64,000 bases of DNA, from NCBI GenBank assembly GCA_038380435.1, contig JAWZYU010000025.1:31844707-31908706 (forward strand), written 5' to 3'. Origin of the DNA: Ryuthela nishihirai. Its lineage: Eukaryota; Arthropoda; Arachnida; Araneae; Heptathelidae. The notes beneath the pieces are model-generated. The model ran no database searches. It was not told the DNA's origin and saw nothing but the letters and a program-made list of their open reading frames with translations. This document shows positions 32,055 to 43,400 of this stretch, in pieces. The position numbers and the translations under genes were made by a program. Each line of letters begins with the position of its first letter. The first letter of the stretch is position 1.

Positions 32055-32376
32055 GAACAAAAAATGCTACAACGATGAAAGACTCCAGTGGTCTTTCAAA
32101 CTACGCCATGAAAATGTGTACTATGAATCTTTAGTACAGCATATAACTGATAAACATGGTGCTCAAAACATGGATTTCGAGCAAAAGTTAACTAATGTGT
32201 CAACAGCGATCACCTTTAATAATGAACAAAGTGCTGATATCTTCGCTGTTTCACCTAGCTTCAGCTTAAATGGTTATCGGATTTCATCTTCTTGTCTTAC
32301 CAAGACTGTATTTATTGCCAAGCTTCCTTTCTTCACTAATCAATCAGATCTTCAAACTGTCCTGGAGCTTTACGGC

Positions 32377-33320
32377 TTGGGTTTGGTTGTTTTACCTCTG
32401 AGCGGCACTTTTTTGCACACCATGGGCTAAATGGCCAGGTCATAGGGACCCCGAAGGCTCAGAGAAGGTTGGGGGAGGGGACCCACTGGAACAGCTGTTG
32501 GGAGACAGATAGTAGCCTCCCGTCAAGGCCATCCAGCGTGTTCTGTAACGTGCACAGGGTATGACTCTCCCGCACACGGGGCCACGGCTTAACGTCCCAT
32601 CCGACGGACGGCGGCCTTTCCAAGCCCATCGGTGTCCCTTACTGACCGTGGGCAGGGCGGGGAATTTTGCGGAGATAAATCTCAACGCTGTCCCAGCTGG
32701 GACTCGAATCCCCCCCCCCCCCCCAATAGGGGACCACCTTGGTGTGGTGGGGGGCCTAGGTCCCAGCAAACCGGCTGAAGGCTTTGCCGGCCGGATTGGG
32801 TCTCCGGCTTGAGCATTGCCAAAGCCAACCGAGGTCGACGATGCTGCCGACTGGTTCCCTGGCCGGTTGGTTGGTGACAGCGTCTGAGATCTCACCTATC
32901 AGGAGCTCTGGGTGAGCTGTTCGAGGACTCTTCTGAAAAGATTTGTTCCCCTGTAGGTCGAGTCCTCAAAGTCTGGGCCTTACTAAGAGTCTCCACCCCG
33001 GACGCCGAGCGAACTTGGATATATATATCCTTGTTCATGGCTAACCGGGGAATAGATTAAAGTTAGGTTTCTTCCGGTGGTCAGCTTTCCTTCTATAGGA
33101 CTGCTGCCATGTGAGGCTGGGGTTGAGGTGCGCCTATAGGGCGTATTCCTTGCCCCCGACTCTAGATAGCACGGCTTTTCATAACTGGTAGTGTCGTATA
33201 GGCGGAATCGGGAATTGCCGTGGTTGCTTAAGATCGCAACACAAGAGAGGTGGGACTCGAACCTGGGAACTGCAGATTACGAGTCTGGCGCGCTACCGAC
33301 TGAGCAACCCCCGCCCCAGA
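32377..33320 (-). repeat. SINE1 copy holding a 542-bp insertion
   Basis: Antisense SINE1 in the ORF1-like gene. The TSD is AGCTTTACGGC (32,366-32,376 and 33,321-33,331). It is interrupted at the B-box by the insertion at 32,709-33,250. Confidence 0.92.
32709..33250 (+). mobile_element. Unclassified 542-bp retroposon-like insertion
   Basis: Flanked by an 11-bp duplication TGGGACTCGAA (32,698-32,708 and 33,251-33,261). It begins with a C run and GGGGACCACC...GGTGTGGTGGGGGGCC, then GGTCCC. GGGACC/GGTCCC and CCACC/GGTGG can pair into a compact structure, as in structured 5' UTRs of some LINEs. GC-rich, without a convincing frame. Perhaps a 5'-UTR-derived non-autonomous element; its partner is not in the window. 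Confidence 0.65.
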
Positions 33321-34261
33321 AGCTTTACGGCAATATCTTGGATAATCAAGATGAATTCCTCTCTTCAAATGGACTGGAGAACATCAAGACAGGTACCAAA
33401 ATTCTCTCATTCCAAATTCTTAAACCTATTCCAAATTTTCTTGAAGTTGGCTCTTTCACAGCCACAGTTTGGTGTAACGGAATTATCAAACTTTGCAAGT
33501 GATGCAAACGCTCAGATCACATAATTAAACATTGTGATTCTTTTGAAAAGGTTTTGAAAGCAAAAAAGTCTCTTAATGTGCAAAATAAATCAGAACTGAA
33601 ACCAGCAGATTCTGACATTCATATTTTGAAAACTTCAGTTTCTGAAAAAAGTCAAATTGACACACAAGTGACTTTTATAGGTTTTGTTAATGAAAATATT
33701 AATTTGGACACTTCTTCACATAAAAGAAAAACTATTTCCCCTGTTCTTTCACCCACAGCTTCTAAAAATGCTTCAGTTGATGCCTAACCAAAAGGCCAAC
33801 TGCATTCAAACTTGATTTTTGAAATTTCTAACCTTGTCAACGGACAGCTTCCGGCCCGCCGAGAAGACTGCATTCTTGACAGTGAAGAAACTCGAGAAAC
33901 ATTCGACGATGTCGTAGATGTTCTCAAATACATTGCCTGCCCAACAAAAGCTGACTCAGAAAGGGAAATCCCATCATCATACAATTTCCTTCATAGAACT
34001 CTTTCACCAGAAGGAAAAATTAAGTCAAAATCCAAAAACCTGTACCTCAAAGAACTTCATTCTGGCGATCTCCCAGAAATGTTCTCTGTGTGGGATTTCC
34101 TTGCAAGTGTTTGTAAATTGTTCAAAGCTTAATTACCTTTTGTTTTTTATATTTATTTTGTTCTTATTCACTCTAATTAGAGTTTTTCCTCTTATATATT
34201 ATTGTTATAGTTCAAAATTACTTAAGTTTTAACATTTTTTACTTGTCTTTTGTCTTTTGAT

Positions 34262-34309
34262 GCTCTCAGCCAACACCAAAGTTCCTCTTTTTCTCATTGG
34301 CTGAGAGCT
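34262..34309 (+). other. Hairpin in the 3' region of the ORF1-only element
   Basis: GCTCTCAGCCAA and TTGGCTGAGAGC are perfect 12-bp inverted repeats around about 24 bases, followed by a T run. It could be an RNA structure of the element transcript. Confidence 0.7.
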
Positions 34310-34659
34310 TTTTTTTTGTCTGAATCCTGTCTAAATTTAATGCTTTCTTCACTTTTCAAGCAAATTCACTTTTCTTTTGGATTTTATTTTTCTCTCTCAC
34401 TTCGGATTTTTAATGCTACAATGCCATTCTTTAATTTTTTATTCTTTCTTCCTTCAATATTCACTTTTTTCTTTTCATTTTTTTGGGCGGAGGGAATTTT
34501 TTATTGATTGTAATCGACATCCAGAGACATGGCTCGTATGAATAATCCCCACAAACTGGGGAGGATTTACAACAGAGCCAATCAATTCTCCATGATGATA
34601 ATGATGAACAAAAGATGCAATATTTTTCCTCCATGAAATAGAATGCCTTGTCGCAAGTC

Positions 34660-34885
34660 TTATCTAGCTACTGTAAAGAAGACCGATTCCTCAACCAATT
34701 AATATTTTTACTACGGTCTTTCAATAAAAAAAGGATTTATCTTTGAACCGATCGGAAATTTTTTCTTCCTCGTCTTTAAGCGTCACTGGACGAAGATTGA
34801 TTTTTCAACAATTTGGAATTCCTTGTTGCTTGTTTCGTCTGTAGTTAAATAAAATGGAAGCAAAAACAAATCACTAAACTATTAA
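34660..34885. repeat. Last block of the ~60-bp degenerate array
   Basis: AAGAAGACCGATTCCTCAAC, TTTCTTCCTCGTCTTTAAGC and TTTCGTCTGTAGTTAAATAA recall the array units. It marks the right limit of the array at about 34.9 kb. Confidence 0.6.
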
Positions 34886-34910
34886 AATCCTCCCATCAGA
34901 TACCAAGTGG

Positions 34911-35275
34911 CTCTAGGGGTGGCTCAGTCGGTAGCGCGCCAGGCTCGTATCTGCAGTTCCCAAGTTCGAGTCCCATCAAGGTTAGCGTTGAGATTTATCT
35001 CCGCAAAACTCCCCGCCCTGCCCACGGTCAGTAGGGGACACCGATGGACTTGGAAAGGCCGTCGTCCGTCGGATGGGACGTTAAACCGTGGCCTCGTGTG
35101 CGGGAGAGCCATACCCTGTGCACGTTAAAGAACACGCTGGATGGCCTTGACGGGAGGCTACCATCTGTCTCCCAAAAGCTGTTCCAGTGGGTCCTCTCTC
35201 TTAACCTCTGAGTCTTCGGGGTACTTGTGACCTGGCCAATTGTGTGCAAAAAAATGCCGCTCAGAGGTAAAACAA
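34911..35275 (+). repeat. SINE1 copy, full length
   Basis: Near-complete head (TGGCTCAGTCGG, AGTTCGAGTCCC). The TSD is ACCAAGTGG (34,902-34,910 and 35,276-35,284). A degraded SINE1 tail (TCCTTATGATCTC, CATTTAGCCCATTGTGTGC) follows at 35,310-35,360. Confidence 0.93.
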
Positions 35276-35370
35276 ACCAAGTGGTCTCCTTCTGCTATCA
35301 AACTCTGAGCTCTTGCGGTCCTTATGATCTCGACATTTAGCCCATTGTGTGCATTAAAAGTGACGTTTTA

Positions 35371-35498
35371 GGCATGGACGTGTGTGTCGTTTTTCTGCTG
35401 AAGTCCTGCCATCCTCTCAGATCTCCTACTGTGGCATATAAACTGACAGGCTCCTGTCAGACCTCTGTGGCAAGCAGCTGCTTGAGGGGGTATTTATT
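35371..35498 (+). repeat. SINE2 copy without tRNA head
   Basis: From GGCATGGACGTGTGTGTCG to AGCAGCTGCTTGAGGGGG, then a TATTTATTTTTTTTT tail. Confidence 0.88.
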
Positions 35499-35697
35499 TT
35501 TTTTTATTTTAACCTTAAATTTAAGACTATTATACAGAAAACGACGTATGTATATAAAGAATCGGAAACAGAATTTCTGTAAGTATAGAACGGCACCGCA
35601 AAACAGAATAAACTTATATATTACATAAGTTTTACAAAAATATTTTTAATAACTTCCGATAGTTGAGAGGATTATTGCAACATGCTTCTCCAGATAA
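35499..35697. other. No recognised feature
   Basis: AT-rich spacer between two SINE2 copies of the same orientation. Confidence 0.4.
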
Positions 35698-35818
35698 AGC
35701 ATGGATGTTAGTGTTGTTTTTCTGCTGAGGTCTCGCCATCTTCACAGACCGTCTATTATGGCGTATAAACTAACAGTCTGCTGTCAGATCTCTGTGGCAA
35801 GCAGTTGCTTGAGGGGAT
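35698..35818 (+). repeat. SINE2 copy without tRNA head
   Basis: From GCATGGATGTTAGTGTTG to AGCAGTTGCTTGAGGGGATT. It has the same 5' truncation point as the copy 330 bp upstream. Confidence 0.87.
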
Positions 35819-37039
35819 TAAATTTTTATTCTAAGAAACCACACACATTATGTAAAAATAACCCCAATGGCCCTCTTTGGCAAATTTCTGCGGACGGCAC
35901 TAACAAATGTAGCAGGAATGTAGTAAAAAAAAAATCTACACTTTCCCAAACATTTTTAATGAGAAAATTAGGCGCATAAATCGACTATGAAGATCAGTGC
36001 TTATCCAATTTAAAATTAATATCTTTCCCGTGGTTAGAGCTTGTTAAACTGGTCTTAGATACTTTAATATATGAAGATAAACAGCCCGTGATAAGCTAGG
36101 CCTAAAAGCGATCGACACACAAGCCGTGCTTTCTTTTCCTGGCAGTAATTTATGGTTCTGAGAATACCGACCCCAAATGAAGTATGTTGTAAGAGATCGA
36201 GCAATTCTTTGGTAGGCTTTGTACTCAAAGTAAGTGCGAAAAGAGATCATTTTTGATCAAGGTGGCGCCAGTTGTCTGCCAACCAGCCCTGCTGCCAGTG
36301 ACATGGGACTGCTCTTGTCGATCAATATCTTCTCGACCACTCATTATCTTCCGCTCCCCCTCTTGTATCGTGCTTATTTATTGTTGCTTTTTAACCGTAA
36401 AGACAGCTGCAGTTACATAAGCCAGCAATAGATGGCGACACTAACAGGAATTTATTTCTCGGAAATGAACGTCACTTTGCTCTCAGCCAATGACAGCGTC
36501 ATGTTCGCAGTGCGCAGCTGATATGTTATTGCTGACTGATAAGCCACGGAAGTGCAAAGCGTTTGTTATGCTGGCTTTTCCACTCAGCGTATGATACGCT
36601 AGCGGGCCGGAGAAACATATCGAGCTGTGAGGGGAGGATGGTAGTGGGTTCGAATCTCCAATTTAAGCGGGGATTTTAGAGATTTCTTTTACTCATGATC
36701 TTTATTGATCTCTTTCTGTACAATGAATTATAGACTCGATGAAATGTGGATTCTTCAGAGGAATTTAATTATTTTGCCTGGAATATGTTTTTTTCTTCTT
36801 TGCAGTTATATTACAAAAAATTGTCGGACCTTTCTCTGTTATGGAAAGCCACATTCAAAGCTCCCTTTGGAAAATGTTTTTTTTTCTTAAAAATATTACA
36901 GCAGATAAGTTGAAGATCTTACCCAAATTTCTCTAAATATCCAATTTTAGTAATATTATGTTAAAATTTAAAGGATTATGGCAGGAACTCACCCAGGATT
37001 TAGTTTTTGGGATAGGGTTTTCAAATTACTAGCATATTG
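35819..37039. other. Unrecognised, partly GC-richer stretch
   Basis: No gene or clear repeat. 36,260-36,560 is GC-richer and complex, with a B-box-like GGGTTCGAATCTCC at about 36,646, which may be a SINE relic. 36,960-37,040 belongs to RepD. Confidence 0.35.
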
Positions 37040-37051
37040 CACCGGACAGGA

Positions 37052-37823
37052 TAGGATTGGGTCGTTTTACCCCTGAGCGGCACTAATTTGCACAAAATGT
37101 GCTAAATAGCCAGGTCACAATGACCCTAGGGCTCAGAGAAAGTTGACGAAGGCAACCTACGGAACAGTTGTTAGGAAACAGATGGAAGCCTCCCGTCAAG
37201 GCCATCCAGCGTGTTCTTTAACGTGCACAGGGTATGGCTCATTAGAGCACACAGTGCCATGGCTTAATGTCCGATCCAATGGACGGCTGCCATTTCAAAC
37301 CCATCGGTGTCCCCCACTGACCGCCAGTCGGTAGCGCGCCAGGCTCGTAATCTGCAATTCCCAAGTTCGAGTACCAACTGGGTCAGCGTTGAGATTTATC
37401 TCCACAAAATTCCCCGCCCTGTCCACAATAAGTAGGGAACACCGATGGGCTAGGAAAGGACGCCGTCCTTCGGATGGGACGTTAAGCCGTGGCCCTGTGT
37501 GTGGGAGAGTATGTGCATGTTAAAAAAACATGGAAGCCTCTTGTCAAGGTCGTCCTTCATCTGTTTCCCAACAACTGTTCCAGTGTGTTCCCTCCCTCAA
37601 CCTTCTCCGAGCCTTCGGGGTCCTTGTGACTTGACCATTTAGCCCATTGTGTGTAAAAAGTGCCGCTCAGAGGTAAAACAACCCAACCCAATCTACTGAC
37701 CTTAGGCAGGGCGGGGAGTTTTACAGAAATAAATCTCCTCGCTGGCCCATCTGGTACTCGAACCTGGAAACTGCAGATTACGAGCCTGGCGCGCTACCGA
37801 CTGAGCCAATCCCCTCCTTCCCA
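37052..37823 (-). repeat. SINE1 copy, split by another SINE1
   Basis: Outer antisense SINE1: 37,052-37,322 (3' half) and 37,694-37,823 (head). The TSD has one mismatch, CACCGGACAGGA (37,040-37,051) and CACCAGACAGGA (37,824-37,835). It is inserted in RepD. Confidence 0.88.
37323..37693 (+). repeat. SINE1 copy nested in a SINE1
   Basis: Sense copy lacking the first bases of the head. A short duplication of the host SINE1 sequence (CACTGACC / TACTGACC) flanks it. Confidence 0.85.
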
Positions 37824-37835
37824 CACCAGACAGGA

Positions 37836-39314
37836 ATGTTTTCGAATAATTTTCTATATGAAATAAATTTTTATAGCAATTTCTTTATTAAATCTACTTT
37901 TAGTTAGTCTGGCATGTATCATAGAGCTAAAATTATATAAAGAAACCTGTTTTGGATTTCAAAGCAGATAGATAAGTTCGAGAGTACATATGAGACGACG
38001 GGATTTCAGGAGGGGGGGGGAAATTTAGGAAAACAGGTAGCTTAAAATAACGTGTAAAATTGATGGTGCGACAGGGAAATGCATAGGAAACTCAAAATGT
38101 ATGTACAAGTTGAAACACGAAATTTTCGATTTGATGCTAAGTCGCATATTTGATAAGAAGCCTTTTGGTTGAAGGGAATGAAATGATGAGAAAGTAGCGA
38201 AATAGAGAGAGAGAACTGTTTTCAATATCTGTAGTGGTTTAGCAATTATAGTTAAACGATTTATATTAAGAATTTTATATTCTATTCAGACGATTACCAC
38301 TGTTATTTTTGTTCCAATCGACGTATTTATTTCGTCTTCGACGCGTACTTTTTTATATGAAGGATCAGTGTACCAAATATCAATTTCGGCTGTTATTTCC
38401 AAATAAATGCACAGAAATTCGTATCGGCAAAGACTTCTCGCTAATCCAAGCGGCACATCGTTCATCAAGCGAAATGTTACGTTTTTTCTACAATTCGAAT
38501 ACCCAAAAGCAGGGCTTGATCCAGGCAGCAGGCATTCCCTGTCTCAAAGAGGACGATTGGAAACGTGTGTTTGGCGGCATTTTCAGGGTGTAGCGCCGTT
38601 TGACCTGTAAAATTGATGGCTGACAGGATGGTGCATAGATTCGACTGCAAACTTCGACACGATGCCTTTCCTGACACAAAAGCCTTGCTGGTACGAGTTT
38701 GTGGGCGTTTATTTGGCAATAACACCCGGACGGTTGCCTTAATCTTCCTGATATTTGATATGCTGATACTTCATATTAAAGTATGTGTCATGTTGGAAGA
38801 TTAAACAGATATGTTAAGTAGAGCAAAATTGACATCGGTAATTGTTTGAATAGAATGCAAAATTCATAGTACAAATACCAAACTACTTCGGCAACTCCTG
38901 GCTACCTTACCAATCCGTCGCAAATATATAGACACTGTAGTTGCATGTTGTTAGCAACCAAGTTCGGACGAGAGCCTGCGAAGACTTGTCGAGCGTTCAG
39001 CGTGGCACAGAATGCTGCGATCAACCGATTGGTAGGTAAATTACCTTCAAGCTCTTACCACAAATCTCCGAGTTTACGGCATCCCTATTCTATTATAACC
39101 TTCATGATTACAACACCAACATATACTAGTATACATGTTGAATCTGTGACAAGGCGTTGGGATGGTACTCACAAACTAACCTCTAGTGCAGTGTTACTCA
39201 GATTACATCTTAAATGGTATCCAGGCAGCCCTGAGGTACAGTTCAGCTGCTCTAAAACATTAGGGGGATTCCCAAGTTTGTGTGTTTTATCGTCTATTTT
39301 ATACGATTATTATA
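37836..39314. other. RepD continuation, then unrecognised sequence
   Basis: 37,836-38,020 matches RepD at 10.86-11.02 kb and ends in a G run. The rest shows no known motif. Frames at 38,309-38,610 and 38,945-39,334 are at most 129 codons with no recognised domain; a host exon is not excluded. Confidence 0.35.
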
Positions 39315-39322
39315 CTCTAAGT

Positions 39323-40422
39323 CAGTGGTTCTGAACATTTTATGCTTCACGTACCCCCTGGAAATGTGTATGTAACTGGCGTACCGCTTGTATAGATAGA
39401 TAAAACTATAGTTATAGTATAACAATGGGAATAAAATAAAACATATATATCGGTGGTTCTCAACCTTTTATGCTTCACGTACCCCCTGGAAATGTGTATG
39501 TAACTGGCGTACCCCATGTATAAATAGATAAAACTAAAGTTATATTATAACAATGGGAATAAAATAAAACATATATATCAGTGGTTCTCAACCTTTTATG
39601 CTTCACGTACCCCCCTGAAAATGTGTATGTAACTGGTGTACCCCTTGTATAGATACATAAAACTATAGTTATAGTATAACAATGGGAATAAAATAAAACA
39701 TATATATCGGTGGTTCTCAACCTTTTATGCTTCACGTACCCCCTGGAAATGTGTATGTAACTGGCGTACCCCATGTATAAATAGATAAAACTAAAGTTAT
39801 ATTATAACAATGGGAATAAAATAAAACATATATATCAGTGGTTCTCAACCTTTTATGCTTCACGTACCCCCTGAAAATGTGTATGTAACTGGTGTACCCC
39901 TTGTATAGATACATAAAACTATAGTTATAGTATAACAATGGGAATAAAATAAAACATATATATCGGTGGCTCTCAACCTTTTATGCTTCACGTACCCCCT
40001 GGAAATGTGTATGTAACTGGCGTACCCCTTGTATAAATAGATAAAACTAAAGTTATATTATAACAATGGGAATAAAATAAAACATATATATCAGTGGTTC
40101 TCAACCTTTTATGCTTCACGTACCCCCTGAAAATGTGTATGTAACTGGTGTACGTACCCCTTGTATAGATAGATAAAACTATAGTTATAGTATAACAATG
40201 GGAATAAAATAAATCATATATATCAGTGGTTCTCAACCTTTTATGTTTCACCTACCCCCTGGAAATGTGTATGTAACTGACGTACCCCTTGTATAGATAG
40301 ATAAAACTATAGTTATAGTATAACAATGGGAATAAAATAAAACATATATATCAGTGGTTCTCAACCTTTTATGCTTCACGTACCCCCTGGAAATGTGTAT
40401 GTAACTGGCGTACCCCTTGTAT
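39323..40422. repeat. 128-bp tandem array from a hAT MITE half
   Basis: Each unit starts (C/T)(A/G)GTGGTTCTCAACC, followed by TTTTATGCTTCACGTACCCC, GTATGTAACTGGCGTACCCC, ATAACAATGGGAATAAAATA and ACATATATATC. There are about 8.6 units. Two variants alternate (CTATAGTTATAGT and CTAAAGTTATATT), so a 256-bp dimer was the later unit. Confidence 0.92.
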
Positions 40423-43400
40423 CATCATCATCATCCTCAAGCAGCCATGGGCTACGAAGGTCCAACCAGACTGTGCAATTTAGTTCTCCAAGCAAGTCTA
40501 TCCTGAGCTACATCTACTGCATCTGGCCACTGCACACCAATTCTAACAAGGTCCTGTTTGACATTGTCTGCCCACCGCATCCTAGGTCTCCCCTTCTTTC
40601 TGAGGCCTTTAGGCACACTGTTCATGACCCTATTCGCCAATCTATAATTATTCATACGGGCAACATGGCCAAACCAACGGAGTCTCTCTCTGCACAATAT
40701 GCTGCTTAAAGGAGGTTGCAAACTCCTTTGCCTAATCTCATCATTAGTTACAAAGTTGAACCACCTAATGCCCAAGATACTGTGTAAGCATCTGGAATCA
40801 AAAGCATCTAGTTTCCTGTTATCTTGTTTACAAAGTGTCCAAGTTTCACTACCATAACTTAACCCTAGAAAGAACCAAACTATTGTACAGTCTAATTTTA
40901 GTCTTTAGGTGTATACGCCTATTTCTCCACACTCTCCATAGGTTCTTAAAAGTCCCGGCAGCAATCCCTATTCGTCTGTTAATCTCATGCCGCACATCAC
41001 CAGTATCAGTTACATAGCTCCCAAGGTAATTAAACTGTGACACCTGCTCAAGACTGCAACCATTCAGATTAACTGAATCACAGCCTGCCTGACCAATTTT
41101 CATCACTTTAGTTTTCTCTCTGTTTACAACCAAACCTACTCTACTACCAGTCTCATCAACAGCTCGAATGAAAGAGTTCATATCATCAACATCATTTCCC
41201 TAAAGGGCTAAATCATCAGCATAATCTAAATCAGAAATTTTCGTATCTCCAGCCCATTTAAGGCCAAAATCTTTCCCTTGAAGTGAATTTCGCATAACAT
41301 AATCAATAACCAAACTAAAGAGAAAAGGAGACAAAATGCACCCTTGTCGAACACCAGAAGTAATGCTAAACCAATTGCTACAACCCTTACCAACTCTCAC
41401 ACACGACTCAGTGTTATTATAGAGAGCTTTCATAATGTTAACTAACTTGTCTGGTATACCATATGATCTCACAATCAACCACAAATTATGACGATCAACA
41501 GAGTCGAAAGCCTTTTTGAAATCAACAAAGCTAGCAACCAAAGGTTTCCGAAACTCTAAACATTTCTCAAGAATCTGCCTATGTGAAAATATCTGATCCA
41601 CACATCCCCTACCACTTCTGAATCCACACTGCTCATCACGCAATTGACTGTCAACCAGATTCTTAATTCTATTAAGCACAATCATGGAAAGAACATTACC
41701 TGGAACAGAGAGTAGGCTGATACCCCTATAGTTATCACAAGAACTGCGATCACCTTTTTTGAAAATAGGGATAACAATAACTCTGGTAAAATCCTTAGGA
41801 ACCATGCCTTTATCATAAAAGATATTCAGAATTTCAGTCATCCAAGTGGTAACCGAAACATTCCCAGCTCTAAGCATTTCCGTAATGATTTCATCTACCC
41901 CTGGGGATTTATGAAGTTTAAGTTTAGAAACAGCCAAAATAACTTCAGATTGTGTTATAGGGCCAACATTAAAGCCACCAATTCATCTATCATCATTGCA
42001 CACAATGGGAGTAGAACTAACTACATTGTTTAGAACATCACTGAAATGCTCAGCCCACCTAGCCATGACAGAATCCACCCCTTCTATAATCTTACCTTGT
42101 TTATCCTTCAATCCTTGTATGCCTGTCCGTTTTCTACCACACAAAACATTAACTATCTGGTACAGCTCTCTGCTGTTGTGCTGTCTAACTGCTTCCTCGG
42201 CTTTGTCAGCCAAACTATCAAGCCAAAGATTCTTATCAGCAGCTAACTGATCCTTTACAAGTTTATTAAGGTCTCTGTAATGCTTTCTATTAGGACTAGT
42301 AGGGTATTGATTAAGGGCATTCCTGCAGTTCTTTCTTTCCGAAATAAGCTCAAATGCCTTATCACTCAGATAATTTTGTCTCTTCTGCTCCTTTTTTCCT
42401 AAAAGAGTACTGTTAGTGTCCAAAAAAGCCTGTTTAAAATGATCCCATTCTTCCTCAACTTCAGTAGTAAGCAAACCATGACTGTCATAATGAGTAAGTA
42501 ACCTATCATGGTAAGCTTTAGCTATAACTGAATCTTTCAGAGCTTCAGTATTAAAAGTAAATTTTTAAACCCTAGCACACTTTTTAAGTTTAAGTTGCAG
42601 CACACTTTTAACAAGGTAATGGTCAGATCCAATTTCAGCTCCCCTATATGCCCTGGTATTCCTAACAGAACTAGCCCATTTGCTGTTAATTAATATGTAA
42701 TCAATCATATTCTTATGCAGCCCATCAGGTGAAACCCATGAGTACTTATGTATGTCGCGGTGTTTGTAATAAGTGTTAGTTATTCTGAATCCATTGAGCT
42801 TACTTACCTGTAGGAGACGTTGCCCATTGCCATTGCAGCTACCAATACCAAAAGGGCCTATTACTCCTCCCCAAAGGTCAGAGTCAGTACCAACTTTGGC
42901 GTTGAAGTCACCAAGAACAAGGGTAATATCTCCTTTTTTGACAGAATTCAAAATATCCTGAAGTTGTTCATAAAACCTATCCTTCTCATCCTCATCGACA
43001 TCCTCAGTGAGGGCATAACAGCAGATAACATTCAAGTCTTTAACGCTTGTCTGAAATTTTGCTGTAAGAAACCTTTCATTAATGCACTCATATCCTAGAA
43101 GAGCATCGCTAGCGTGTCTGCTGAGAAGCAGACCCACGCCTTGGTGATGCTTATTGTCGTCCCTCCCTGAAAAGAGAAATTTAAGATTATTTTTAAGAAT
43201 CTGACCTTTATCTGTCCATCTGGTGTCTTGCAAGCAGAGAATATCTAAATTATAACGGTGGAATTCTTGTGTGAGGACATCAAGAGAAAAAGCTCTGTGC
43301 ATAGTCCTCACATTCCAACTACCTATGGAGAGAAAATGGTTAGTAGGATGTTTAAAGAAACTATGTTTATTGAGAGAGGGAATGCCGACAATATCAAACA

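Larger units (their letters stand above)
32168..34132 (+). pseudogene. ORF1/gag-like protein with RRM-like and CCHC knuckle parts
   Basis: The probable first ATG is at 32,168 (NMDFEQKL). The upstream part to the SINE1 (32,376) has an RRM-like start, TVFIAKLPFFTNQSDLQTVL, continuing after the SINE1 as ELYGNILDNQDEF. At 33,470-33,540 is a CX2CX4HX4C knuckle (CK-stop-CKRSDHIIKHC) in which TGA (33,500-33,502) interrupts. The same frame continues, with one more stop (TAA 33,785-33,787), through an acidic, Ser-rich part to TAA at 34,130-34,132. Without the SINE1 it is about 337 codons. RRM plus CCHC is usual for LINE ORF1 nucleic-acid-binding proteins, for example in Tx1-like elements. Only two nonsense codons suggest a young relic. 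Confidence 0.7.
32068..34605 (+). mobile_element. ORF1-only retroposon (no reverse transcriptase), with TSD
   Basis: Bounded by a 13-bp duplication with one mismatch, GAACAAAAAATGC (32,055-32,067) and GAACAAAAGATGC (34,606-34,618), inside the ~60-bp array. After subtracting the inserted SINE1 and its 542-bp insertion it is about 1.6 kb. It contains one gag/ORF1-like frame and a T-rich 3' region, and ends ATGATGATAATGAT. No endonuclease or reverse transcriptase sequence lies within. It is reminiscent of the half-LINE (HAL1) idea. The GAT-rich tail resembles the RTE tail. Confidence 0.75.

Noticed and set aside
34250..34507. An 85-codon Phe/Ser/Leu-rich membrane protein
   Set aside because: A T-rich 3' region of the ORF1-only retroposon; the composition alone explains the hydrophobic frame.
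38309..39334. Host exons in frames of 94-129 codons
   Set aside because: No recognised domain or splice structure I can defend from sequence alone.
39475..40251. Frames with repeated YTFSGGYVKHKRLRTTDIYVLF
   Set aside because: Antisense reading of the 128-bp hAT-derived array.
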